Below are positions 46,351 through 54,467 of a stretch of 64,000 nt of DNA, one piece after another; the first letter of the stretch is position 1; every line of letters begins with the position of its first letter. The stretch is from Vibrio agarivorans (GTDB lineage Bacteria; Pseudomonadota; Gammaproteobacteria; Enterobacterales; Vibrionaceae). The stretch is from assembly GCF_030409635.1 (NCBI RefSeq), contig NZ_JAUFQF010000002.1, forward strand, positions 186,001 through 250,000, read 5' to 3'. The notes beneath the pieces were generated by a model, which did not search any database, was not told where the DNA came from, and saw only the letters and a program-made list of their open reading frames with translations. The translations under genes were made by a program, and so were the position numbers.

Positions 46351-46363
46351 TTTACAATGTAAA
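46351..46363. promoter_or_regulatory. parS2 centromere site 1
   Basis: TTTACAATGTAAA matches the chromosome II consensus NTTTACANTGTAAAN bound by ParB2 in Vibrio. It sits in the 21-bp gap between two convergent genes. Confidence 0.8.
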
Positions 46364-46366
46364 TTA

Positions 46367-46642
46367 CTAGCGACGTAAGCAGGATGTGCAGCCTCTACAA
46401 GCTGAGCGTGTCTGAGTATCGAGTTGACCACGATGGATTTTACAAAAGGCTGTGCGTAGAGCGCGACGCGCAGCAAACCAATCTTCAGGCTTTTGCAGCA
46501 AAAGATAGCCATTAAAGCGTTTAAGAATGGCACTTTGATTCTGATAGAGAAATTGTCGATTGACCTCTACCTCGAAATACTCAAACAGAGCTTCGATGTT
46601 AGGGAGGGAGGCAAGTTGACGTTGCAGTTCAGGGAAGCTCAT
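46367..46642 (-). CDS. Small NifW-like protein
   Basis: This 91-residue protein has an N-terminal helix-rich part (LQRQLASLPNIEALFEYFEV; SAILKRFNGYLLL) resembling the NifW family of nitrogenase-stabilising proteins, although no nitrogen fixation genes are seen here. The C-terminus has three cysteines (CRGCTSC) preceded by Arg-rich helices, suggesting metal or iron-sulfur binding. AAGGTC lies five bases before the ATG. The family call is tentative and from memory of motif shape only. Confidence 0.5.
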   Translation of the reverse strand: MSFPELQRQLASLPNIEALFEYFEVEVNRQFLYQNQSAILKRFNGYLLLQKPEDWFAARRALRTAFCKIHRGQLDTQTRSACRGCTSCLRR

Positions 46643-46815
46643 TTGACCTTAATCTCGACGATTGAGCGGTGATTTTACCTCAATATCTACGAAAATGTAT
46701 GCACTCGATGTAACTGTTGCACAAAATGCCTCTCTTTTGAGAATGATAAATCGGAATTTTTATCCTTTTTGCGCGCAGTATTTGACACTGATTTTTGCTC
46801 ACATATACCTACTAA

Positions 46816-46831
46816 TGTGACCTTAATCACA
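46816..46831. promoter_or_regulatory. CRP site, perfect core consensus
   Basis: TGTGA-CCTTAA-TCACA matches the CRP core at all ten conserved bases. It is centred 62 bp before the ATG of the small secreted protein at 46886, a spacing suitable for class II or class I activation depending on the start site. Confidence 0.75.
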
Positions 46832-46885
46832 CATACTGTACCCCCAATTTATTGAAGCCTTGCTTCAAACGATAAGGATAACAAG

Positions 46886-47068
46886 ATGAAAATCATACTC
46901 ACTATGCTGCTACTCGCTGTATCAACCCTCTCATTTGCTTCTTCTATGGCAGGCAGAGGCTCGACCGGCATTCCTACCGTACCTTGCTATGTGTCGGGAG
47001 AATTTATTGGCACTATGCCTATTACAGAGTGCGAGCGCAAAGAAGGTTCCGTATATAAAAATAAATAA
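46886..47068 (+). CDS. Small secreted protein of unknown function under likely CRP control
   Basis: This 60-residue protein has a clear Sec signal peptide (MKIILTMLLLAVSTLSFAS), leaving a mature peptide of about 40 residues with two cysteines (VPCYVSGEF and TECERK) that could form a disulfide. AAGGAT lies nine bases before the ATG. A perfect CRP site is upstream and a hairpin follows, so it is a complete single-gene unit. I do not recognise the family. Confidence 0.7.
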   Translation: MKIILTMLLLAVSTLSFASSMAGRGSTGIPTVPCYVSGEFIGTMPITECERKEGSVYKNK

Positions 47069-47077
47069 CGGCAGCTA

Positions 47078-47108
47078 GCGACAGAGAAGCTGAAAGCCTC
47101 TCTGTCGC
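47078..47108. terminator. Hairpin between convergent genes
   Basis: GCGACAGAGA (47078-47087) pairs with TCTCTGTCGC (47099-47108), a 10-bp stem with an 11-nt loop. There is no T-run, so it may work as a bidirectional processing or weak termination signal. Confidence 0.6.
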
Positions 47109-47126
47109 CCAACTTACTATTGCTCT

Positions 47127-48086
47127 CTATGACTGAGGAAGAAATACTTCAGCCAGCATACATCGCACACTCCCCCCGCCAATGGTTTCAATCGTAGAGA
47201 CATCAAAGGCAAGCAACTTGCCATGTGTAGAGAGTTGAGATTTCTGCACTGACGTAAATGCATCATAAGCACTTTGCGACATCGCAATACACTTCTCTCC
47301 GCGAGCGTTCTCTAACTGAAGAAGGTTGCCACAAAACTGACTCATCTGCTGTTGAGTGATTGAGATAACCTGCTTGGTTTTTGCTAACGACTTCAGCACC
47401 ATGCGACGCTCAAACTCAGGGATCACTTCATCACAGATAACCGCAAAGCTTTCACCCACCGACATCATCACATTGGTGTGGTAGATACTTGAACCAGAAG
47501 ATAGCTCAGTAGAGAACGCGACAACCTCATAGCCTTGACTTAGCGCATAGCTATCAAGCACCTCTCGGTCACACCGTTGTGATAAGGCGGCATAGATGCA
47601 TTTGCCCAGATGATCCATCACCATCACACCCGTGCTTTCCAAATATTGCTTTCGCGGCAACCAATGAGTGAGATCCTCAACATGAGTCGCCTTGCGACCT
47701 TGCAGCTCCAGCGTGCTAAGCAGCGCATCAACGCGGACTTCTGATTGACGATTTTTACACGCCATAGGAAAGGTGGCGATGTGGCCGTTTGGCTGCGTGT
47801 TGAACCAATTATTGGGAAAGACAGCATCCGGTGTCGCGCTATCAGCCAGTGGATAATCAAACTCTATGACTTGGACACCATTGGCTCGTAGGCCAGTAAC
47901 CATGGTGCGATATTCCCTCATCACTCGTTCAGTGACCTGTTCTGGCGTTAATGTCACTGCAATTTGAAATTCGTTGTCTGATGCCGTTTCCTGATTAAAC
48001 TGAAACTCTTTTGGCGGCACCATCACCACACAATTGGCATTTTGACGAGAATCGATGGCTGAAACAGCCGATTGGTTTACACGCAT
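47127..48086 (-). CDS. ctlX: Citrulline utilisation hydrolase CtlX (amidinotransferase fold)
   Basis: This 319-residue enzyme is of the guanidine-modifying superfamily. The start is ATG 48086; a GTG four codons upstream is possible. Family signatures are TPDAVFPNNWFNTQ, the Glu of YLESTGVMVMD, the His of SIYHTNVMMSVGE and the C-terminal nucleophile Cys in GGGSVRCMLAE. CtlX-type enzymes hydrolyse citrulline or related guanidino/ureido compounds. No other arginine or citrulline gene is near. The upstream region has inverted and direct repeats of TTTACTG/ATTCAGTAA. Confidence 0.85.
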   Translation of the reverse strand: MRVNQSAVSAIDSRQNANCVVMVPPKEFQFNQETASDNEFQIAVTLTPEQVTERVMREYRTMVTGLRANGVQVIEFDYPLADSATPDAVFPNNWFNTQPNGHIATFPMACKNRQSEVRVDALLSTLELQGRKATHVEDLTHWLPRKQYLESTGVMVMDHLGKCIYAALSQRCDREVLDSYALSQGYEVVAFSTELSSGSSIYHTNVMMSVGESFAVICDEVIPEFERRMVLKSLAKTKQVISITQQQMSQFCGNLLQLENARGEKCIAMSQSAYDAFTSVQKSQLSTHGKLLAFDVSTIETIGGGSVRCMLAEVFLPQS

Positions 48087-48470
48087 AATCCATCCCACTA
48101 TTTTTGCGAGTCAGTTCGCTTTCCTTGCTATTGGCCAATTGTAAACAGCTTGTTGTGGCTGAATTTTCCGAGTTAAATGAATAATAGGTTTGAATTCAGT
48201 AATTTTTACTGCATTTCAATGAAAATTCAGTAAACATTTTTGCGAAAATACCTCTATGTCCTATCTTCATCGGTGGCCTTGAGGTCTAACCTAAGCCTCT
48301 ACCCTATAGTGGGTTAGTCATCAATGGATTATGGGTATATGATGATGGTAACGGTCTAAGAACCTGAAGTTGCTATAGGAATTAACCATAGACTCAACCC
48401 TGCCAGTACTAAGGCATTCCCCTACGTTCCTGTGAGCCGCTTCTTTGTTATCCCCTTGCTAGGAAGCAAT
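48087..48470. promoter_or_regulatory. Divergent intergenic region with repeated CAGTAA motifs
   Basis: No gene is seen in the 384 bp. AATTCAGTAA occurs at 48193-48202 and 48224-48233, 31 bp apart, and TTTACTG (48205-48211) forms an inverted repeat with CAGTAAA (48228-48234). These may be operators for ctlX or the ABC gene. AGGAAG serves as ribosome-binding site for the gene at 48471. Confidence 0.45.
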
Positions 48471-50327
48471 ATGTTTAAAAAGTTTGAAAGCTTTACCCAA
48501 CCTTTTCCCGATGACTCCCCTCAGCCGCCACCAAATGGTATTTTCGCGTTTTGTCGCCACTATACGCGCGGATTCGAAGTCCCTTTACTATTGATGTCAC
48601 TGATGTCGCTCGTTGTGGCTGTGGTTGAAGTCTCTCTATTTGGCGCGATGGGTAACTTAGTCGATTGGTTATCCAACAGTGATCCTGCCACTTTCTGGCA
48701 AGAAAACGGATCGCAACTGATCGGGTATTCAGTGCTGTTACTAGTAGTGATGCCTATTTTAGTGGTGATCTATTCGTTGTTGGTCCATCAAACGCTACTC
48801 GGTAACTACCCAATGTCGATTCGTTGGCTAGCTCACCGTTATCTGCTTAAGCAAAGCGTGACATTTTACCAAGATGACTTTGCAGGGCGTGTGGCAACTA
48901 AAGTGATGCAAACCTCGCTCGCCGTGCGTGAAACCGTTATGAAGACAATGGATGTATTCGTCTATGTGAGTGTGTATTTCACTTCAATTGTTGTCTTATT
49001 GGCTCAAGCTGATGTTCGACTGATGATCCCTATGCTGCTTTGGCTGGCTTCGTACATCTCAATTCAGCTTTACTATGTCCCCAAACTCAAGAAAGTCGCT
49101 TCTGATCAAGCAGATGCTCGCTCGACGATGACCGGGCGTATTGTCGACAGCTATACCAATATCGCGACAGTTAAACTATTTTCTCATACCGACCGAGAGA
49201 CCGAGTATGCCCAAAAAGGGATGCAAGGCTTCTTGAAAACTGTTTATCAACAAATGCGCCTAGTCACAGGCTTTGACGTGCTGGTGGAGCTGACTAATTA
49301 TCTGTTGGTGTTTTCTATCGGTGCGATTTCGATTTACTTGTGGATGAATAATGCCATTACCGTCGGCTCGATTGCGATTGCCATCGCTCTTGCGCTTCGG
49401 ATCAACGGCATGTCAAAGTGGATCATGTGGGAGGTAAGCTCGCTATTTGAAAATATGGGTACAGTTGTTGATGGGATGAAAACCCTCTCTAAGCCGATCG
49501 CAATTGAAGACAAACCAAATGCGCAGCCTCTTTCGGTTGAACGTGGCGAAATTACCTTTGATAACGTGAGCTTTCACTATGGCGAAAACAAGGGCGTGAT
49601 CAATCACCTTAACCTTGCCATTAAGCCTGGTGAAAAAGTTGGCTTGGTAGGGCGTTCCGGCGCGGGTAAATCAACCTTAGTCAACTTATTGCTGCGCTTT
49701 CATGATGTTGAAGCTGGTCAAATAAAGATTGATGGCCAAGCGATCACCGAGGTCACGCAAGACTCGCTGCGTGCCAACATTGGTATGGTGACACAAGACA
49801 CTTCCCTACTGCACCGTTCTATTCGCGATAATATTTTATACAGTAACCCAGCAGCGAGCGAAGAAGACCTGTTTAATGCTACCCAACAAGCGCACGCCGA
49901 TGAGTTTATCCAAACCTTAACAGACCCGTTTGGCAATGTGGGTTATGACGCGCAAGTCGGTGAACGAGGTGTCAAACTCTCTGGAGGTCAACGACAACGT
50001 ATTGCCATTTCGCGTGTTCTCTTGAAAAACGCACCGATACTGGTACTTGATGAAGCGACCTCCGCCCTTGACTCTGAAGTGGAAGCCGCCATTCAAGAAA
50101 GTTTAGACGAACTAATGGTGGGTAAAACAGTGATAGCCATCGCTCACCGACTGTCCACCATCGCTGCGATGGACCGACTTATCGTGCTCGATAAAGGCGA
50201 AATTGTTGAACAAGGCTCTCACCAAGAGCTACTCAAACACGGTGGAATCTATGCTCATCTCTGGGCACATCAAACGGGTGGCTTTATCGGAACGGATGAA
50301 GAGGACAAAGATGCCCTTCAAGGCTAA
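48471..50327 (+). CDS. ABC exporter, fused permease and ATPase (MsbA/MDR-like)
   Basis: This 618-residue half-transporter starts at ATG 48471 after AGGAAG; 13 extra upstream codons have no ribosome-binding site. Six membrane helices (about 45-330) are followed by an intact ATPase domain: Walker A GRSGAGKST, Q-loop GMVTQDTSLLH, signature LSGGQRQRIAISR and Walker B ILVLDEATSALD, then the switch His (IAHRLST). It functions as a homodimer exporting lipid-like or drug substrates. Substrate unknown. All motifs are canonical, in contrast to the matrix-protein exporter at 5958. Confidence 0.92.
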   Translation: MFKKFESFTQPFPDDSPQPPPNGIFAFCRHYTRGFEVPLLLMSLMSLVVAVVEVSLFGAMGNLVDWLSNSDPATFWQENGSQLIGYSVLLLVVMPILVVIYSLLVHQTLLGNYPMSIRWLAHRYLLKQSVTFYQDDFAGRVATKVMQTSLAVRETVMKTMDVFVYVSVYFTSIVVLLAQADVRLMIPMLLWLASYISIQLYYVPKLKKVASDQADARSTMTGRIVDSYTNIATVKLFSHTDRETEYAQKGMQGFLKTVYQQMRLVTGFDVLVELTNYLLVFSIGAISIYLWMNNAITVGSIAIAIALALRINGMSKWIMWEVSSLFENMGTVVDGMKTLSKPIAIEDKPNAQPLSVERGEITFDNVSFHYGENKGVINHLNLAIKPGEKVGLVGRSGAGKSTLVNLLLRFHDVEAGQIKIDGQAITEVTQDSLRANIGMVTQDTSLLHRSIRDNILYSNPAASEEDLFNATQQAHADEFIQTLTDPFGNVGYDAQVGERGVKLSGGQRQRIAISRVLLKNAPILVLDEATSALDSEVEAAIQESLDELMVGKTVIAIAHRLSTIAAMDRLIVLDKGEIVEQGSHQELLKHGGIYAHLWAHQTGGFIGTDEEDKDALQG

Positions 50328-50392
50328 AAGATTCACTCCGCTTGAATGCTCGTTGCGATAGCTTTTTCGCAAGAAATTGAGGCAAAAAATAC

Positions 50393-50429
50393 AAAAGGGC
50401 CTTTCCAGTCAAATGGAAAGGCCCTTTTT
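50393..50429. terminator. Strong bidirectional terminator
   Basis: A 15-bp stem AAAAGGGCCTTTCCA/TGGAAAGGCCCTTTT (50393-50407 with 50414-50428) with a 6-nt loop has U-tracts on both strands. It serves the ABC gene and the convergent M48 protease gene. Its T-run overlaps a parS2 site. Confidence 0.92.
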
Positions 50430-50439
50430 ACAGTGTAAA
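50427..50439. promoter_or_regulatory. parS2 centromere site 2
   Basis: TTTACAGTGTAAA matches the Vibrio chromosome II parS2 consensus. It overlaps the last bases of the terminator. Confidence 0.8.
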
Positions 50440-50459
50440 TGCAAGAAGTGTAATCTTAG

Positions 50460-51884
50460 CTATTGGTTTGAGGTGTATGGCGCTTTGATGATCACTTTAA
50501 GGCTATCCCCCGCTTCGATGTCATCGACAGAGGCCAAGCCATTAAGAATCTCAACACCTTTGGTCTGCATTGGAGAATCAACACGCTTTAAGAGTTGTGA
50601 GATATTCTCGCCTTGTTGAACTTTGACAATCATCATCTCTCGCTGCTTGATGGATTGACGCTGTTTATCGGTGATCGGTTTAAAGCTCAAGGCACTCTCG
50701 CCTGTGGCAACGACCGTATCCGACTGGCTAACACTCATGATTTGGTAAGTCAGCTCGTCGACATCTAACCAATACTGATCAAGGAAAACTGGCTTGCCTT
50801 CTTTCTGATCTCTCACTTGCGCGTGATAAGTTTGCGTTCCCCAGTCGTTCTTATACTGAGAGATTTCAACTTTATAATCAAAACGCTGCTGCATGTATTG
50901 AGAAAACTGCTGAGACACCTGCTCGGCGTTGTAATCAGCGTTGACTAACGTCAGCGCGACCATTCCGGTTTGTGCCTTGTTGGCCGCTGCCACCGCATTC
51001 GGCTGATTGACTTTTTGCCACTCAGCTGGAAAGTGCATACTAAAGCCCAACTGCGGATGCAAATAGTCATCTTCGACGAACACACCTTTATCAGGGTTAC
51101 TACCTAACAGCAGCCCATCAAGCTCCTGAACAAACTCACCGTCAGCAGGCGGAGCGAATGCATTGGAGAACTGTGTCGCCCATTGGTTCACGTGTTCTAC
51201 GCGCTCTGGGGTGTACGGGTGGCTATCAAAATAACTTTTTTGTGCCTGCTGCTGAGTAGTAAACTCGACCGCTTCATTGAGGCGAGTCAAAATGACCCCC
51301 ATCGCATACGGATTATACCCCGCCTTCACTGCCAGTCTGACACCCAACTCATCGGATTGCGTTTCATGACCTCGGCTATAACTCGCCATAAATAGGCCGC
51401 TGCCGACAGCCAAAGGTGCGTTAATCAACGCCCCGAGATCTTCACTGATGACACTACCGACGATATTGCCCGGCACCTGAGTTAAACCCGGAAGAATGCT
51501 ACGCTTCATCTGCTTTACGGAGTGACGCTCAGTGACGTGAATAATCTCGTGTGCTAATACACAGGCCAATTCATCTTCGTTATTCATCAAAGCGAGTAAT
51601 CCACGAGAAATGTAGATATACCCGCCCGGCAGTGCAAAGGCATTCGGTGTTGTGTCATCAACAATATGAAAAGAGAACTCGAACTCGGGATTCTCAAGTT
51701 GAGCCACTAGACGTTGCCCGACTTGATCGACATACTCATCTAACTGATGTTTTTGGTAGAGCCCCATTTGTGCTTCAACCATTTTAGAGTTCTGTTCGCC
51801 AACTGACTTATCATACTCAGGGCTAACGCTACACCCAGAGACAATTCCCGCACCAACAATTGCGACCGCTATTTTATTGTTCAT
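50460..51884 (-). CDS. M48-family zinc metalloprotease lipoprotein (LoiP/BepA-like)
   Basis: The 474-residue protein has a lipoprotein signal (VAIVGAGIVSGC, Cys at about 18). The M48 domain (about 40-260) has HEIIHVTERH with the zinc-binding HExxH and a downstream SDELGVRLAVKAGY glutamate. A C-terminal half includes a LysM-like segment (GENISQLLKRV, about 425-465) that may bind peptidoglycan. LoiP and BepA are periplasmic quality-control proteases for outer-membrane proteins; the same role is inferred. Monocistronic. Confidence 0.88.
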   Translation of the reverse strand: MNNKIAVAIVGAGIVSGCSVSPEYDKSVGEQNSKMVEAQMGLYQKHQLDEYVDQVGQRLVAQLENPEFEFSFHIVDDTTPNAFALPGGYIYISRGLLALMNNEDELACVLAHEIIHVTERHSVKQMKRSILPGLTQVPGNIVGSVISEDLGALINAPLAVGSGLFMASYSRGHETQSDELGVRLAVKAGYNPYAMGVILTRLNEAVEFTTQQQAQKSYFDSHPYTPERVEHVNQWATQFSNAFAPPADGEFVQELDGLLLGSNPDKGVFVEDDYLHPQLGFSMHFPAEWQKVNQPNAVAAANKAQTGMVALTLVNADYNAEQVSQQFSQYMQQRFDYKVEISQYKNDWGTQTYHAQVRDQKEGKPVFLDQYWLDVDELTYQIMSVSQSDTVVATGESALSFKPITDKQRQSIKQREMMIVKVQQGENISQLLKRVDSPMQTKGVEILNGLASVDDIEAGDSLKVIIKAPYTSNQ

Positions 51885-52234
51885 TGTTATTCCATTTACT
51901 AACGTTGTTGCTCAGCCTTGAGTCTCATCTCAATTCACCGGGCTGATTATTGTTGTTTGAACCAAACCGAGTTTTCTTGGTCTCACTACTGTAGCAGCTC
52001 TTGCTACCGTTCATGTTTGTTTCTCTAATCTGTCACAGAATTGTCAATTTGGCGAGTGAATATAGAGACTCGACCGAGGTCGATAGTTAACTCTTTCAAT
52101 TGAGAAAAGAGAAACGTATATAGCGAAAACGTGAACTAAATCGCGGAAACATCCTTCGATTACGATTAAATTCGAAGAGTAAATAAATTAGGTGCCAAAA
52201 ATAATAAAAGGCATCAACCCTATGTCAGGAGGAC
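51885..52234. promoter_or_regulatory. Intergenic region upstream of the microprotein
   Basis: The 350 bp contain the divergent promoters of the M48 gene and the small gene at 52235. TTGTCA (52041-52046) and TATAGA (52061-52066) are only 14 bp apart, so a promoter is not certain. CAGGAGG at 52227-52233 is a strong ribosome-binding site. No other feature seen. Confidence 0.45.
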
Positions 52235-52327
52235 ATGATGAAGAAAATGAGACGCGCACAACTGCATCGCATTCGTATTCAATACTGGAAAGACTGCACT
52301 AAAGAGAGCAGCAACAATAAGAAATAG
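52235..52327 (+). CDS. 30-residue basic microprotein, unknown
   Basis: An ATG-ATG start is preceded by CAGGAGGAC, one of the best ribosome-binding sites in the window, and the frame encodes 30 residues (MMKKMRRAQLHRIRIQYWKD, then CTKESSNNKK). The peptide is strongly basic in its first half and has one Cys and one Trp. A canonical intrinsic terminator starts 18 bp after the stop. No membrane segment is seen. The unit lies alone on the plus strand between two minus-strand genes. Coding is supported by the start and stop signals, not by homology. It could instead be a leader or an mRNA-like small RNA. Confidence 0.65.
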   Translation: MMKKMRRAQLHRIRIQYWKDCTKESSNNKK

Positions 52328-52344
52328 TCATTTCTTAACCCAAC

Positions 52345-52370
52345 AAAAAACGCCCATTAGGGCGTTTTTT
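52345..52370. terminator. Strong bidirectional intrinsic terminator
   Basis: AAAAAACGCCC (52345-52355) pairs with GGGCGTTTTTT (52360-52370) over an ATTA loop, with U-tracts on both strands. It serves the microprotein gene and the convergent FapA-like gene. Confidence 0.92.
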
Positions 52371-52402
52371 AGTTTCTGTGTGACTCGTTCTTGATTAAGC
52401 CG

Positions 52403-54061
52403 TTATATCGCTTCACTAAACGGAGAAGTGCGCTTAATTTTGTATTGGTTGAAGCTGAATATACTCGCGCCATGTTCCTTTGAGGTTGTCACCTTCTCGT
52501 CACCAAACTGAATCGTGACATGAGAGTAAACCTTTCCCTTAACCTCAACGGTATTATTCTCGAGCTTGTCTTCAAACTCTAGCTGGTGCAAGTCCAATGC
52601 GTTCTTAGCTGCGACCAGATTGTTATCTATCTCATTTTTAAACTGCTGTAATTCACGCTCTGCTTGTTCGGTTCTCTCAGCTTTTGGGATCTTCTTAAAG
52701 GCCATCTCTTTGCGAATCACTTCCATGGTTCGCTCTTGAGCCAATTTGTAGTTTGCTTTTAACGTTTCTGTCTGCTCTTTCTGCTGCTGAAAATTACTAA
52801 AGGCCATGATGTGAGTCGCGGTATTCCCCTCAACACCTAAGTTAACGCAAGTCAGTTTGTTGCCAATGTTCAACACACCGCCACCGACCGTACCTTGACG
52901 CTCTGTTCTATCCACCACAAGCAAATCATTGCCAGTCTGTATATCACTGTTTAAGCAGTGGATCTGTAATGAAATATCTTGAGCAGCTTTGACTTGGCAA
53001 AACTGAGCATAGTGGGCGGTAACAGAACCGCCACAAGACACACGACAACTTTTCTCTTCGCCTTCAGAAACATTATGCCCAATGATGCCTTTAGCGATCG
53101 TAATATCTCCCCCGGCACGGATGTTAGCTGATTCAACAAATCCACCAACGATGAGGTTGCCGGTCACATCGACCTGCATATCAGATTCTATGTTACCCGA
53201 TACGATCACGCTGCCGTTAAACTGAACATGCCCAGACTCGACACCAATTGTCGCAACCTTCATGACATCATCAACTTCAACCGTGGTATCACGAATCAAT
53301 GGTAAACCAGCTTTAGTGGCGACCAACACCTCCGGGTGATTTTTGCTAAACTGTGAGCCTTTACTCTCTTTTAGCTCGGTATTTTTACCTGGTTTTGGTT
53401 GGATTATATCGCCTAAAACCGTAATGCCTGGGCGACCGGCCGTTGCAGGTTCTCGCTTCATTAGTGGCTGCCCCACCTCAACAGTCAGAGCAACACCTCG
53501 GTCAAGCATATCGATTTTTCCAAGGTTCTCCTGCTCTGGCGTCTTTTTACTACTGCGCTGAATCAAGGAAATGAACTTGGCGTCTTTACCATGAATCGGT
53601 AAACGCCCCTGCGCGATAGGCTGAGTCACTTGCTCTCCGGGTTTCAACTGAGCACTCTTTAGCAGTAACTTCTTGAGCGCCGTTTTATTGATCCCTTTCT
53701 TAACGCCAGCAAACTGAATCACTTCAATCATTTTCTGTGGTGTTAGAGCCTCACCGCCGTAAGCTCCAGTACAAATCAAACTCGCGATTTGACAGTCTTG
53801 GGTAAAAGAAACCTCAAGCGTAGCATCAACACGCTGAGCAATTGAGATTCCAGCGCGAGCTTCCTTCTTGTCTTCTTTAGCGAAGTTGATAAAACTCTGC
53901 ACGCCAGCTTCATCAATGCGCAAACTCGCGGCATCAATTTGGCTAAGCGCATCGTCTAAACCTTGCTGGCTAAAACTCGCTGGCACTCCCATTGAATCAT
54001 CGGGAAGCATAGCGATAACTTGTGTCTTGTCATCTGACCAACTGAGAAAATCTGTCCACAT
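52403..54061 (-). CDS. FapA/DUF342-domain protein
   Basis: This 552-residue protein starts at ATG 54061 (MWTDFLSWSDDKTQVIAML); six further codons upstream are unsupported. The central part (about 150-420) is the DUF342/FapA region: a GRLPIHGKDAKF segment followed by beta-helix-like repeats (VQFNGSVIVSGNIESDMQVD, GGDITIAKGIIG). A C-terminal coiled coil (about 420-510) and a small beta domain end the protein. FapA-type proteins are polymer-forming cytoskeletal-like and sometimes linked to polar or flagellar functions. Function here is unknown. Confidence 0.8.
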   Translation of the reverse strand: MWTDFLSWSDDKTQVIAMLPDDSMGVPASFSQQGLDDALSQIDAASLRIDEAGVQSFINFAKEDKKEARAGISIAQRVDATLEVSFTQDCQIASLICTGAYGGEALTPQKMIEVIQFAGVKKGINKTALKKLLLKSAQLKPGEQVTQPIAQGRLPIHGKDAKFISLIQRSSKKTPEQENLGKIDMLDRGVALTVEVGQPLMKREPATAGRPGITVLGDIIQPKPGKNTELKESKGSQFSKNHPEVLVATKAGLPLIRDTTVEVDDVMKVATIGVESGHVQFNGSVIVSGNIESDMQVDVTGNLIVGGFVESANIRAGGDITIAKGIIGHNVSEGEEKSCRVSCGGSVTAHYAQFCQVKAAQDISLQIHCLNSDIQTGNDLLVVDRTERQGTVGGGVLNIGNKLTCVNLGVEGNTATHIMAFSNFQQQKEQTETLKANYKLAQERTMEVIRKEMAFKKIPKAERTEQAERELQQFKNEIDNNLVAAKNALDLHQLEFEDKLENNTVEVKGKVYSHVTIQFGDEKVTTSKEHGASIFSFNQYKIKRTSPFSEAI

Positions 54062-54204
54062 ACAACTGAGCAATATCATTCTATTTAGTACTTAGATATT
54101 AATCATTTATCGGGATGATATACATATTACTAATACAAAAGTCAGCGCTGCGTCACGCGTTGACGGGAGATTGGCGGTTTGGTTTAGGGAGGGGGGTTGA
54201 GGGA

Positions 54205-54217
54205 TTTACAGTGTAAA
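54205..54217. promoter_or_regulatory. parS2 centromere site 3
   Basis: TTTACAGTGTAAA is an exact match to the chromosome II consensus, directly before the heptamer array. Confidence 0.82.
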
Positions 54218-54224
54218 GGGGGAA

Positions 54225-54287
54225 GGTTGAAGGTTGAAGGTTGAAGGTTGAAGGTTGAAGGTTGAAGGTTGAAGGTTGAAGGTTGAA
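54225..54287. repeat. Tandem heptamer (GGTTGAA) x9
   Basis: Nine perfect 7-bp units fill 63 bp. The period of seven makes it frame-neutral for no reading frame, and no gene crosses it. Degenerate relatives occur at 28758-28776, 28888-28906 and 45331-45353. It lies eight bases after a parS2 site. Confidence 0.95.
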
Positions 54288-54417
54288 AAAGATAGTCGTC
54301 GAAATAATTGTAGTGACAATAGATCACAAAAATATTTTAGAGGCAATTATGTCAATCACCTCTGTCCTTCAACCTCTTACCTATTATTGATCAAATTGAA
54401 AACTTGAAGCCTCTGAA

Positions 54418-54430
54418 TTTACACTGTAAA
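54418..54430. promoter_or_regulatory. parS2 centromere site 4
   Basis: TTTACACTGTAAA matches the consensus; it is 24 bp from site 5 start to start, a tandem pair in phase with about two helical turns. Confidence 0.82.
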
Positions 54431-54441
54431 CCCCCACCACG

Positions 54442-54454
54442 TTTACACTGTAAA
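54442..54454. promoter_or_regulatory. parS2 centromere site 5
   Basis: TTTACACTGTAAA, identical to site 4, lies 14 bp before the stop of tmcA. Confidence 0.82.
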
Positions 54455-54467
54455 TCACAGCACTGCT

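Larger units (their letters stand above)
54062..54467. other. Intergenic region with parS2 sites and a heptamer array
   Basis: The 406 bp between the start of the FapA-like gene and the stop of tmcA (both minus strand) contain no gene. They hold three parS2 sites, nine tandem GGTTGAA heptamers and a related degenerate copy (54366-54378). The region is the densest centromere cluster in the window. Confidence 0.75.
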
